Part shown: one piece after another, positions 34,474 to 43,177 of the stretch
Layout: each line of letters begins with the position of its first letter
Position numbering within the stretch: position 1 is the stretch's first letter
DNA from: Bog-473 sp963743785
GTDB taxonomy: Bacteria; Actinomycetota; Acidimicrobiia; Acidimicrobiales; RAAP-2
DNA length: 64,000 nucleotides
NCBI GenBank assembly: GCA_963743785.1
Contig: CAVURD010000014.1
Location: 62,001-126,000 of the forward strand
Direction: 5' to 3'
Program-made: the position numbers and the translations under genes
Notes under the pieces: generated by a model
What the model was told of the DNA's origin: nothing
The model's database searches: none
What the model saw: only the letters and a program-made list of their open reading frames with translations

Positions 34474-35468
34474 GCGGCCTGATCCTGGCCGTCGAGACCT
34501 CGTGCGATGAGACGGCGGCGGCCGTGATCGATGACGCCTTGGAGGTGCGTTCGTCGGTGGTGGCCAGCCAGATCGACCTCCATGCCCCCTTCGGGGGGGT
34601 GGTGCCCGAACTGGCCAGCCGTTCGCACCTCGAGCTCATCACGACGATCGTCGCCCAGGCCCTGACCGAGGCCGACGCCTCCGGGGCCGACCTCAGCGCC
34701 ATCGCCGTGACGTCGGGTCCCGGCCTGGTCGGCGCCCTTCTGGTGGGCATCGCCGCGGCCAAGGCGCTGGCGCTGGGGTGGGGCGTTCCCGTGGTGGGCG
34801 TCAATCATCTGGAGGGCCACCTGGCCAGCGTGTACCTGGCCCGGCGCGACGTCCCCTTCCCGCATACCGCCCTTCTGGTCTCGGGTGGACACTGCATGCT
34901 GACCCGCACGGCGCGCCCGGGTTCCTACACCTTGCTCGGCGAGACGGTGGACGACTCCATCGGCGAGGCCTACGACAAGGTGGCGCGCTACCTGGGGTTG
35001 GGCTATCCGGGCGGACCCGTCCTCGATCGACTGGCCGAATCGGGGGTGGACAACCTCGGCTTTCCCCGCCCGATGTTGCAGGATGGCTATGACTTCTCCT
35101 TCTCCGGGTTGAAGACGGCGGTCGTCAACTACGTTCGCCAACATCCCGATTTCGTCCTGGCCGACGTGGCGGCATCGTTCGTGGCGGCCTGCATGGACGT
35201 CCTCTGCACGAAGATCCGTCGGGCTCTCGAGGAGTTCGGGGACGAGGCGGTGGCCGTGGTCGGCGGCGTGGCCGCCAGCCCCATCCTCCGTCAGCGGGCC
35301 CAGGCCGTGGCCGATGAGTTCGGCAGCGCGCTGTTGATCCCACCGCAGTCACTGGCCACCGACAACGCCGCCATGATCGGCATCGCCGGCTGGCAGAAGT
35401 TCACCGCCCACGGTGGAAGTGATCCGCGGTTTGGCCCTGAACCGGACCTACGCCTCGTCTACTCCTAG
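34470..35468 (+). CDS. tsaD: tRNA N6-adenosine threonylcarbamoyltransferase
   Basis: The transferase that completes t6A37. Signatures are VETSCDETAAAVID at the N-terminus, SGPGLVGALLVG, the metal-binding NHLEGHLAS, LLVSGGHC, and GGVAASPILRQ near the C-terminus. Length 332 is normal. TsaB, TsaE and RimI, which usually surround tsaD, are not next to it; instead tsaC is directly upstream with an ATGA overlap. Confidence 0.96.
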   Translation: MSGLILAVETSCDETAAAVIDDALEVRSSVVASQIDLHAPFGGVVPELASRSHLELITTIVAQALTEADASGADLSAIAVTSGPGLVGALLVGIAAAKALALGWGVPVVGVNHLEGHLASVYLARRDVPFPHTALLVSGGHCMLTRTARPGSYTLLGETVDDSIGEAYDKVARYLGLGYPGGPVLDRLAESGVDNLGFPRPMLQDGYDFSFSGLKTAVVNYVRQHPDFVLADVAASFVAACMDVLCTKIRRALEEFGDEAVAVVGGVAASPILRQRAQAVADEFGSALLIPPQSLATDNAAMIGIAGWQKFTAHGGSDPRFGPEPDLRLVYS

Positions 35469-35779
35469 TGGGGTGCGACGCCGGGTGGCGTCAGCGGTGC
35501 GCCGGCGTCCGTTTGTTGCGGGTGCGGCGGCCGAAACCGATGCGAGGACAGGTCAAGGAGCACCCCCGCCGCCACGACGATCCAACCGAAGCCGCGGACG
35601 CCCTGGACCGGTGCGTACACCAACGCGTAGAAGAGGGTCGTGTAGGGCAGGAGGAGGAATCCGATGATGCCCTCCCAGCCCGAGCTGAAGGCGACGGTCA
35701 GCCGATCGGTGAAGAGGTAGAGGAGAGCCAGGGCGAAGCGCGGAGAGATCCAGGCGACCAGCGCCAGAAGACAACCCAT
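35465..35779 (-). CDS. Small conserved membrane protein of unknown function
   Basis: A 104-residue protein with three hydrophobic segments: MGCLLALVAWISPRFALALLYLF, IIGFLLLPYTTLFYALVYAPV and FGWIVVAAGVLLDL, followed by a polar tail with HPQQTDAG. AGGAGCAGGAC precedes the ATG at 35779. Such small proteins with a central LPYTTL(W/F) motif are common in actinobacteria and have no assigned role. It overlaps the tsaD stop by 4 bp in convergent orientation. Confidence 0.75.
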   Translation of the reverse strand: MGCLLALVAWISPRFALALLYLFTDRLTVAFSSGWEGIIGFLLLPYTTLFYALVYAPVQGVRGFGWIVVAAGVLLDLSSHRFRPPHPQQTDAGAPLTPPGVAPH

Positions 35780-35823
35780 GTCCTGCTCCTCTCGTGACCC
35801 ACGACAATGTACCCAACCCGTGG

Positions 35824-37521
35824 TCAGTACAGGCCGACGACGTTTCCCTGCTCGTCGATGTCGATCCGTTCCGCGGCGGGACTCGACGACAGGCCCGGCA
35901 TGGTGCGCATGTCGCCGCAGACCAGATAGACGAAGCCGGCTCCGACGTTCGCCCGGGCTTCCCGGACCGGGAGACGCCAACCCGTCGGCGCGCCCTTGAG
36001 GAGTGGGTCCGAGGAGATCGAAAGGTGCGTCTTGGCGATGCACACGGGCAGCGAGCCAAAGCCGGCCCGCTCGTAGGTCTCCAGTTGGCGCGCCGCCGTG
36101 GGGAGGAAGTCCACCCCGTCGGCGCCGTAGACCTGCGTGGCGATGGTCTCGACCTTCTGTCGCAGTGTGAGCCCCGATTCGTAGAGCATGCGGAAATCGC
36201 TCGGCTCGTCGGCCGCCTCGACGATGGCCTCGGCCAATTCCACCGCCCCCCGGCCACCGTCGGCAAAGTGTGTGCACACGGCGGCCCGGACACCGACCGA
36301 CGCCGCGATCTCCCGGATGGCCTCATGCTCGGAGGGGAAGTCCTCGGGGAAGGCATTGATGGCCACGACCGGGGTGACACCGTGGAGCCGGACGATGTCC
36401 AGGTGCTTCAGCAGATTGGCCGCCCCCTGGTGCACCTCCTCGGGATTCTCCGCCAGCATGGCGGCGGGGAGCGGGCGACCGGCCCGCACGCTGTGGCGCC
36501 CCGAGTGGAGCTTGAGGGCCCGCACGGTGGCGACCACCACGGCGGCATCGGGAACCAGGCCCGAGGCCCGGCACTTGATGTTGAAGAATCGCTCGGCCCC
36601 CATGTCGGCGCCGAACCCGGCCTCGGTCACCAGATACTCCCCGGAGTGAATGCCGATGAGGTCGGCGATGATCGAAGAGTTGCCGTGGGCGATGTTGCCG
36701 AAGGGGCCGGCGTGCACGAGCACCGGGGTGTTCTCGATGGTCTGGAGCAGGTTGGGTTTCAGCGCCTCGCGCATCATGACCGTCATGGCGCCGGCGGCCT
36801 TGAGCTGTTCGGCCGTCACCGGCTCACCGGTCGCGGTGTAGCCCACGACAATCCGGCCGAAGCGCGCCCGCAGGTCCTGCAACGACGTGGCCAGTGCGAG
36901 GATGGCCATGACCTCGGAGGCGGCGGTGATGTCGAAGCCGGACTCCCGCGGCGTGCCGTCCTCACGCGTTCCCAGTCCGCCCACGACGTTCCGGAGCGAT
37001 CGGTCGTTGACGTCGAGCACGCGTCGCCAGGTGATGCTGTGCGGGTCGAGCCCCAGCGCGTTGCCGTGGTGGATGTGGTTGTCGACCATGGCCGCCAGGA
37101 GGTTGTTGGCGGCCGTCACGGCGTGGAGGTCGCCGGTGAGGTGCAGGTTGAGGGTCTCGAACGGAACCACCTGGCTGTAGCCACCCCCGGCCGCCCCACC
37201 CTTGATGCCGAACGTGGGGCCCATGGAAGCCTGGCGGATGGCGATGGTCGCCTGCTTGCCGATGAGAGCCAGGGCCTGGCCCAGGCCGATGGTCGTGGTC
37301 GTCTTGCCTTCGCCCAGGGGTGTCGGGGTGATGGCCGTGACGACGACATACCGGGCCGTGGGCCGATCGGCCAACTCCGACACCGCGTCGAGGCTGATCT
37401 TGGCCACGTGCGCCCCGTAATGCTCGAGGAGCTCCGGTGGCAGGCCCATCTGGCCGGCGATCTCCACGATCGGGCGCAGCGAGGCTTGGCGAGCGATCTC
37501 CAGCGCCGAAACAGCGGTCAC
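35824..37521 (-). CDS. fhs: Formate-tetrahydrofolate ligase
   Basis: ATP-dependent activation of formate to 10-formyl-THF. The P-loop block is PTPLGEGKTTTTIGLGQAL, followed by MGPTFGIKGGAAGGGYSQV, TGDLHAVTAANNLLAA, VTEAGFGADMGAE and VVAINAFPEDFPSE. The GTG at 37521 giving VTAVSALEIARQASLRPIVEIAGQMGLP is the natural start (565 residues, normal). It overlaps the stop of a 35-codon frame. No other C1 genes are adjacent in view. Confidence 0.96.
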   Translation of the reverse strand: MTAVSALEIARQASLRPIVEIAGQMGLPPELLEHYGAHVAKISLDAVSELADRPTARYVVVTAITPTPLGEGKTTTTIGLGQALALIGKQATIAIRQASMGPTFGIKGGAAGGGYSQVVPFETLNLHLTGDLHAVTAANNLLAAMVDNHIHHGNALGLDPHSITWRRVLDVNDRSLRNVVGGLGTREDGTPRESGFDITAASEVMAILALATSLQDLRARFGRIVVGYTATGEPVTAEQLKAAGAMTVMMREALKPNLLQTIENTPVLVHAGPFGNIAHGNSSIIADLIGIHSGEYLVTEAGFGADMGAERFFNIKCRASGLVPDAAVVVATVRALKLHSGRHSVRAGRPLPAAMLAENPEEVHQGAANLLKHLDIVRLHGVTPVVAINAFPEDFPSEHEAIREIAASVGVRAAVCTHFADGGRGAVELAEAIVEAADEPSDFRMLYESGLTLRQKVETIATQVYGADGVDFLPTAARQLETYERAGFGSLPVCIAKTHLSISSDPLLKGAPTGWRLPVREARANVGAGFVYLVCGDMRTMPGLSSSPAAERIDIDEQGNVVGLY

Positions 37522-37625
37522 GTCATCACCTCGATGATGGGACCGATGGGGTGCCCGCCGGCGGGCACGCCGGTGGGCCCGCCGCAGAAGAATGTCCCGG
37601 AGGTGCGATTCATCTCGTGCATCAT
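37518..37625 (-). CDS. Possible 35-residue peptide coupled to fhs
   Basis: ATGATG at 37625-37620 follows GGGACGAGGC and opens a 35-codon frame: a short polar start, then FFCGGPTGVPAGGHPIGPIIEVMT. Its TGA overlaps the fhs GTG as GTGA. It is Gly/Pro-rich and matches no family I know. It could be a translated leader that couples fhs translation, or a frame-broken 5' end of a longer fhs. Whether it is expressed is unknown. Confidence 0.35.
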   Translation of the reverse strand: MMHEMNRTSGTFFCGGPTGVPAGGHPIGPIIEVMT

Positions 37626-37758
37626 GCCTCGTCCCGCCGATTGACAGAGCAGCCGGAACACTCTGACCGTTTGCCACAGGCACCGTCACGTCCGTGGGCA
37701 GGGTGGCGGCGGCGGTGGTCATCAGGGCCGTGCGGGTGCACGTGGGTAACGTGATCGC

Positions 37759-39900
37759 ATGGGGGACAAGGGACGAGGGGGCGCGGGTATACCGGCCCTT
37801 CGAGCCGTCACCAGACTCGCCGCACTCGGCTCGCTCGCTGCGCTGGTCGCGCTGGTCGGCCTGGTCGCCCCGGCTCCGCTGGCCGGGTCAGCGGCCGAGG
37901 CCATCTCGTCGACGGCGTACACCTGCACGTTCAATGTCTCGACCGACGCCATCACGGGGGCCTACGGCACGGCTTCGGCCATCGGGTGGGCGGGCAACGC
38001 CCAAGGCGTCACCACCTGTCTGGGTGGCGCGTTCTACGTGCAAGACGGCATCAACCGAGCCTTCGGATTCGGTATCTACTCCGGCAGTCCCACCACCTGG
38101 GCCGACGCCGAGGGGTACCTCCCCGCCCAGATCACCACCTTCGGGTACCGGGGGGCCACGGTGGCCATCACCGAGTTTGCCGACCAGGTCGTGCTCGGGG
38201 GTAACGCCTACGTCGCCGTCTACAGCCGGGTGGAGGTCACCAACTCCACCAACCGTGCCGTCTCCGCCGATCCCCGGCCGTCGCCCGGCCTGATCCCCCT
38301 CGCCACGGGACCCACCAGCGTCAGGCCGCACAGCTCGGTCGCCCATGACTACGTCCTGGCCGTCGATCGCTTCGGGAATGCCTATCCATGGCCGTCGGCC
38401 CAATCACTGCTCGCTGCGGGCGGATTCAACCAACACTTCGCCCACATGCGGGCCTTCTGGAACGGTCAACTGGCCCAGATCGCCGGCGTGCGCGTTCCCG
38501 ATGCTCGACTCGACGACGCCTATCGAAGTGGGTTCATCTCCACGCAGATCGCCCGAAGTGGGAACGATTTGAACACGGGCGTCAATGGTTACGGCGCTGA
38601 ATTCAGCCATGACGTCATCGGGATTCTGGCCAACCTCTTTACCCAGGGCGACTACGAGAACGCCCAGGCTCTGCTCCTCGAGGCCCAACACGTGGTGGGT
38701 GCTCAAGGTCAGTACGAGGACGGGATCTGGACGTACTCGTGGCCGTGGGCCCTCTACCTGATGAAGACCGGAGACCTCACCTTCGTCAAGGCGAATTTCT
38801 CCACGCCCGGCCCGGCCGGCGCGACCCAGCCGAGCATCGAACAAACGGCCCACGCCATTGCGGCCGATCGCACAGGTCCCGACGGGATCATGGGCGTGAC
38901 CAACGACATCGACTCCGACGGCTACTGGACGGTCGATGACTACGAGGCGCTGATGGGTCTGGCCGCCTTCCGCTATCTGGCTCAACAGGTGGGGAACATC
39001 GGAGAAGAGCAGTGGGCCACCAGCCAATACGACAGCCTCCTGACGTCGACCAACCAAGTTCTCTCCGCCACGATCAAGCAGTATCACCTCTCCTACATCC
39101 CCTGTTCCATGGTCCAACCCAATACGGCGAACCGATGCAAGAACCCGCAGGACGCAAACTGGGCGGCTCCCATGCTCTTCGGTCGATGGGCCTGGGACGC
39201 CCCGCTCTTCGGCGCGCCGGTCTCCGGGCCGGGGATCACCCTCATCAATGCGACGTATGCCTACGGGTTCGACCGTCTCAAGGGCCTGCTTCCGGCCGAC
39301 ACCTTCGGCGGCTATCCGTCGGACTTCTATTCGACCGCTTACAATGCGGGCTACGGCAGCTGGGGGCTGGCCAGCTCGGCCTATCGCGACCAGGGCATCG
39401 TGAGCTATGAGTTCATGATCACCAACAGCCAGAGCGGACCGTACTCCTGGTGGGAGAGCGCGTCGGCGCCGTCGTCGACGTCGCCGTGGGTGGGCCGCCA
39501 CCCGGCGTCGGGTCAGGGGTCCTCGCCTCACGCTTGGGGCATGGCGAATGCCAACAAGGTCCTGCTGGACTCGCTAGTGGCTCAAGAATCCAACGGCGAC
39601 CTGATGGTGGGCCGAGGCGTGCCGGACGGCTGGGTTTCCGCCGGAGGGACCGTGTCGGTGAGCAACTTCCCCACCACCGACGGCCACAGGCTTGGAGCCA
39701 CCATCTCGCCGCGCCATGGTTCGGTGACACTGACGCTCAGTGGCGCTGCCCCGACCGGAGCGGTGCTGTTCGAACTGCCCGCGTTCGTCAACAACATCGC
39801 CGCCACCAGTTCCGGCAGCATCGACCAGAAGACCGGGACCGTACGGGTGGCGAGCGGCGTGCGGCGGGTGACCGTTCGTCTGCGTCACACCCCCTCGTGA
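37759..39900 (+). CDS. Secreted six-hairpin glycosidase-like protein
   Basis: A 713-residue protein with a Sec signal peptide (basic start, hydrophobic ALRAVTRLAALGSLAALVALVGLVAPAPLAG, cleavage near SAAEA). After an N-terminal beta-rich region (residues about 45-215), residues about 225-620 show the alternating helical pattern of an (alpha/alpha)6 barrel with acidic motifs such as GYGAEFSHDVIGILANLF, EDGIWTYSWPWALYLMKTGD and DIDSDGYWTVDDYEALMGL. A beta-strand C-terminal region follows. It resembles the GH15/GH65-like superfamily; the exact substrate and family are uncertain. The NTF2-fold gene follows 33 bp later. Confidence 0.65.
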   Translation: MGDKGRGGAGIPALRAVTRLAALGSLAALVALVGLVAPAPLAGSAAEAISSTAYTCTFNVSTDAITGAYGTASAIGWAGNAQGVTTCLGGAFYVQDGINRAFGFGIYSGSPTTWADAEGYLPAQITTFGYRGATVAITEFADQVVLGGNAYVAVYSRVEVTNSTNRAVSADPRPSPGLIPLATGPTSVRPHSSVAHDYVLAVDRFGNAYPWPSAQSLLAAGGFNQHFAHMRAFWNGQLAQIAGVRVPDARLDDAYRSGFISTQIARSGNDLNTGVNGYGAEFSHDVIGILANLFTQGDYENAQALLLEAQHVVGAQGQYEDGIWTYSWPWALYLMKTGDLTFVKANFSTPGPAGATQPSIEQTAHAIAADRTGPDGIMGVTNDIDSDGYWTVDDYEALMGLAAFRYLAQQVGNIGEEQWATSQYDSLLTSTNQVLSATIKQYHLSYIPCSMVQPNTANRCKNPQDANWAAPMLFGRWAWDAPLFGAPVSGPGITLINATYAYGFDRLKGLLPADTFGGYPSDFYSTAYNAGYGSWGLASSAYRDQGIVSYEFMITNSQSGPYSWWESASAPSSTSPWVGRHPASGQGSSPHAWGMANANKVLLDSLVAQESNGDLMVGRGVPDGWVSAGGTVSVSNFPTTDGHRLGATISPRHGSVTLTLSGAAPTGAVLFELPAFVNNIAATSSGSIDQKTGTVRVASGVRRVTVRLRHTPS

Positions 39901-39933
39901 AAGAGAGAACCCGACCACCCTGCAAGGAGTGCC

Positions 39934-40356
39934 GTGACCGCTGAAGCCAACAAGGAGATCGTCCGCCAGTTCTGGAACACACTGTACGAGCGGGACTGGG
40001 ACGGCATCGCCCGCTACTTCGTCGAGGACAGCGAATACACCGACGTTCCCTCGCCGGCCGAGGACGTGGCGCGGGGCCCCGACCTCATCGTGGCCCGACT
40101 GCGGCTCGGGCTCGAGCGCATCTCGGGCTACGAGCACGAACTGCGGCTGATGGTGGCCGAGGGCGACGCGGTGGTGACCGAGCACGCCGAGACGTGGCAC
40201 TGGCATACGGGCGAACAGGTGACGCTGCCCTTCGTCTCGGTCCATGAGCTGCGCGACGGGTCGATCATCCGCTGGTGGGACTACTGGGACCTGCAGACGC
40301 TGATGAACGCGGCGCCGGCGTGGTGGATAGAGCACATCATGCAGGGCTACAGCTGA
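39934..40356 (+). CDS. NTF2-fold (SnoaL/limonene epoxide hydrolase-like) protein
   Basis: A 140-residue protein with the SnoaL-like opening NKEIVRQFWNTLYERDWDGIARYFVEDSEYTDVP and the closing ELRDGSIIRWWDYWDLQTLMN, with EHAETWHWHTG in the middle, as in limonene-1,2-epoxide hydrolase relatives. Start is GTG at 39934 with AAGGAG upstream. Enzymatic function cannot be assigned; Asp and Arg positions of epoxide hydrolases are plausible but not certain by eye. Confidence 0.82.
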   Translation: MTAEANKEIVRQFWNTLYERDWDGIARYFVEDSEYTDVPSPAEDVARGPDLIVARLRLGLERISGYEHELRLMVAEGDAVVTEHAETWHWHTGEQVTLPFVSVHELRDGSIIRWWDYWDLQTLMNAAPAWWIEHIMQGYS

Positions 40357-40387
40357 GAATCCGAGCGCGCCTCCGGCCTTCGCCCGG

Positions 40388-41218
40388 TCAGCCTTCGAGG
40401 TTCTGAACCGTATCGACCATCGACTGCCCGGTGAGCTGGAACATGGTCTCGTCGTCGGACTGGCGCCACAGGTCGAGCAGACCGACCGAAAGTGGGTCGC
40501 ATCCGTACCGCATCGGCCCGGTGTCATTGAGAATGGCCTCGACGATCAGTGCCGCGGCGTCAGCCGGCGGTGCCACCTGTGGGTCGGCCATTTCCCGGCG
40601 CAGGCTGGCCGCCACTTCAGCCAAGGGCCGGTACCGCTCGAAGCGAGCGGCCACCGGTTCGCTCTTGCTCAATTGGAACATGTCGGTGTCGATGGGACCG
40701 GGGAGGATCTCCACCACGCGAATGCCCGACGGGGCCACCTCGACGCGGAGACTGTCCCCAAAGGCCGAGACGGCAGCCTTGCTGGCGCGGTAGGTCGAAT
40801 AGAAGGGGACACTGGCCAGGATCGACGAGGAAGACACATTGCAGACAACAGCCGGTCGATGAGCCCGCAAGGTTGGGATGGCCGCCATGGTGACGCCAAC
40901 CAGCCCCACCACGTTTGTCTCGAACACCCTGCGCCAGTCATCCAGGTCGCTGTGCTCGACCGGCAGGTAGTCGGAGTCGATGCCGGCATTGTTCACCAGC
41001 ACGCGGAGATCGCCCGGTATCTCATAGGTGGTGGGGTCGGTCACGTCCAAGCGGCGGACGGTGAGGCGCCCGGTCGTCTCGCCCGGCAGGTCGGCCCCTT
41101 GCTCGGGATTGCGCATTGTCGCCACCGTCTCGAAGCCACGGTTCGCCAGCGCGATGGCGATCGCTCTTCCGATACCCCTGCTGGCCCCGGTGACGAGCGC
41201 GCTGCCTCCAACTTCCAT
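40388..41218 (-). CDS. Short-chain dehydrogenase/reductase
   Basis: A classical SDR of 276 residues: cofactor motif TGASRGIGRAIAIAL, NNAG loop (VLVNNAGIDSDYLPVE), catalytic Ser in NVSSSSIL and Tyr/Lys in YSTYRASKAAVSAFG. AAGGAG precedes the ATG. Substrate unknown. Monocistronic, convergent with the NTF2-fold gene. Confidence 0.93.
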   Translation of the reverse strand: MEVGGSALVTGASRGIGRAIAIALANRGFETVATMRNPEQGADLPGETTGRLTVRRLDVTDPTTYEIPGDLRVLVNNAGIDSDYLPVEHSDLDDWRRVFETNVVGLVGVTMAAIPTLRAHRPAVVCNVSSSSILASVPFYSTYRASKAAVSAFGDSLRVEVAPSGIRVVEILPGPIDTDMFQLSKSEPVAARFERYRPLAEVAASLRREMADPQVAPPADAAALIVEAILNDTGPMRYGCDPLSVGLLDLWRQSDDETMFQLTGQSMVDTVQNLEG

Positions 41219-41286
41219 GTTCCGCTCCTTCGCCCACGATGGTGACCGAGAACTTGGAATCCCCGATGGACTCCGTCGTCACCTTG

Positions 41287-41971
41287 TCACATTGCGGGCG
41301 GCCCGACCGGCCGACGAGCGTGACCGTTCACGACCCCGACGAATCGATCGCTCAGGTCACCCCGCAATCGTCCGGCCGGCAACTTTCGGCCGCACAAGAC
41401 GAGCGCCAGATCCTGGGCTTGCCCCACCACCGGGTCCCCGGACCCGAACGACCACGCCATGTCGTCGGCCCGCAGCGCGATCTCGCCCAGATCGGCGCCG
41501 AAGTACTTGGCGGTCTTCGGTTGCGAAATGGAACCGAGGACGATGCGCAGGCGCTCCTTCGGGGACCTTCCGGTCGATGCCGAGGGCCACGGTGATGTCC
41601 AGGCCGTGGATGACATCGTGCACCAGCGCACCCTCGAGTCCGCCGCCCGGCGGCCGCCACGGATTCTGCGCATTGTCGGCCAGCGCCGCCACGAGCTCGC
41701 CTGTCGGCATCGTGGCATCGCGATGGGCGCACCGGTCCGCCATGCGGTTGAAGCGTCCCCGGTCCTTGAGGACTTCGAGCACAAATCGTCGGGTCGAATA
41801 TCGAAAGGGCATGGTCATGTGGGCCACCACTTCGCGTACCCTCCACCCGGCGCACAGCGACTGAGCATCCCAGGCATCTGGCGACAAACCGCCCAATACC
41901 TCCGCCAGTTCGGTTCGTTCGGCGGCGATCTCATCCATCAGCGGGGCGTTGTCGACCTGTCGGGATCTCAT
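41287..41971 (-). CDS. Mycothiol-dependent maleylpyruvate isomerase-family (DinB-fold) protein (one frameshift)
   Basis: Opening EIAAERTELAEVLGGLSPDAWDAQSLCAGWRVREVVAHMTMPFRY contains the family His metal ligand, and GALVHDVIHGLDITVALGI the second pair. From about 41560 the frame changes and continues RLRIVLGSISQPKTAKYFGADLGEIALRADDMAWSFGSGDPVVGQAQDLALVLCGR to 41287. Together this gives the usual 220-230 residues. ATG 41971 overlaps the SRPBCC stop as ATGA, placing it third after ArsR and SRPBCC. Confidence 0.83.
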
Positions 41972-42783
41972 TGCTCGGAACCTCCGGAAATCGTCACCAG
42001 GTACGCACCAAAACGGTCAAGCGACGTCAAGAAGCCAGCTTGTGCCTCGGGACTTCGCATGGGATCGGGCACGTTGGTCTGGCGGATGTGGATCTCCGTG
42101 CCGCCCTCGCCCAGGTCGACGAATGTCGACGTCGTCGTCATGCCGGAGTCCGGATCGGTCCACACAATTCGCTCGGGCTCGACGATCTCCACGTAGGTCG
42201 CCCGCATCGCATACTGACTGCCATCGGCGTCGTTGACCATCACGGTCTCGAAGGCTCCCCCCGGATGCGCCTCGACCTTGATGTTCTCGCGGGGCGTGCT
42301 GACACCCGACGGTCCCCAGAAGTGGGTCAGATGGTCCGGGTCGATCATGCACCGAAAGACCAGCTCTCTCGGAGCAGCAAAGACGCGGTTGAAGTTCAGC
42401 TCAGCCTTGGTCGTGTCGTCACTCATGATCATTTCCCTTCTGTCTCGCTGAGGTCGGCGTTGGATGTCGCGCAGGTGCGCATCCAACTTGTCGAACCGCT
42501 CGGTCCAGATCCGTCGACTCTCTTCGATCCAGTCGACGGCGGCGTCGAGGGCTTCGCGCTCGAGGTGACAGGGTCGGAACTGGGCGCGCCGAGACCGCGT
42601 GATGAGCCCGCAACGTTCGAGCACTTTGAGATGCTTCGAGATTCCCGGCAGGGTCATATCGAACGGCTCCGCCAGGTCGTTCACCGTGGCGTCCCCCGTG
42701 GCCAGGCGGGCGACGATCGCCCGCCGGGTCGGGTCGGCCAACGCGGTAAACGTGGCGTCGAGCCGGTCCTCCACCACCGTCAT
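41968..42783 (-). CDS. ArsR-type regulator and AHSA1/SRPBCC protein in one frame
   Basis: Residues 1-100 are an ArsR winged helix (LDATFTALADPTRRAIVARLATGDATVNDLAEPFDMTLPGISKHLKVLERCGLI). Residues about 125-270 are an AHSA1-like SRPBCC domain (RVFAAPRELVFRCMIDPDHLTHFWGPSG to TFVDLGEGGTEIHIRQTNV). In most genomes these are two adjacent genes. Here an unbroken frame links them, but GAAGGGAA and ATG codons at 42432 and 42426 lie at the junction, and a neighbouring frame offers a natural ArsR end (SNADLSETEGK and stop). A true fusion and an indel-removed stop are both possible. ATG 42783 is the likely start. Confidence 0.83.
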   Translation of the reverse strand: MTVVEDRLDATFTALADPTRRAIVARLATGDATVNDLAEPFDMTLPGISKHLKVLERCGLITRSRRAQFRPCHLEREALDAAVDWIEESRRIWTERFDKLDAHLRDIQRRPQRDRREMIMSDDTTKAELNFNRVFAAPRELVFRCMIDPDHLTHFWGPSGVSTPRENIKVEAHPGGAFETVMVNDADGSQYAMRATYVEIVEPERIVWTDPDSGMTTTSTFVDLGEGGTEIHIRQTNVPDPMRSPEAQAGFLTSLDRFGAYLVTISGGSEQ

Positions 42784-43177
42784 GGCCGCCACCGCCGCCA
42801 CCGCCGCCACTCGAAGGGGTGGCTGCTCCGTCGAAGGGTGCCCCTCGCCTCCCCCCGTTTCGCCGGCACAGATGGGTCGTGTCCATCCGCTTACTTCACC
42901 ATATAGTTACTTAACTGTCAAGTTAACTTCTGTGAGGCCTTGGCGGACGCTGACACGGCGCACTCCGGCGCCTGCTTGTGCCTGCCGGATTTGAAACGCC
43001 CGCGGCTTTCCTCGTTCTTCGCCGCCCGGGCGGGAACCGGTTTGCATGATCAGCGATCGCATCGAGGTGAGCCTGGGCACGAGCACGAGGTCCGGAATCG
43101 CCCACTCCAGTCGTGCGGAACTACCACGCCGCCGTGTCAGCCCCCTCAGCGGGTGCTGACGTTTCACTACGGCTGAG
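42784..43177. other. Intergenic region upstream of arsR
   Basis: About 390 bp without a supported gene. It holds an AT-rich block near 42900-42930 with an inverted repeat, in a strongly GC-rich surrounding, and otherwise nothing recognisable. Confidence 0.6.
42911..42926. promoter_or_regulatory. Candidate ArsR operator
   Basis: TTAACT-GTCA-AGTTAA, 6-bp arms, in an AT-rich patch 128 bp before the ArsR start. It overlaps TTGACA read on the minus strand (42921-42916), a good -35 for the regulator gene. Confidence 0.5.

Noticed and set aside
35794..37644. A 616-codon plus-strand frame opposite fhs
   Set aside because: Complement of a clear fhs gene; Gly/His/Arg-rich and without domain.
37626..37758. 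Riboswitch upstream of fhs
   Set aside because: No conserved fold or anti-terminator could be seen in 130 bp, and the 35-codon frame has its own ribosome site.
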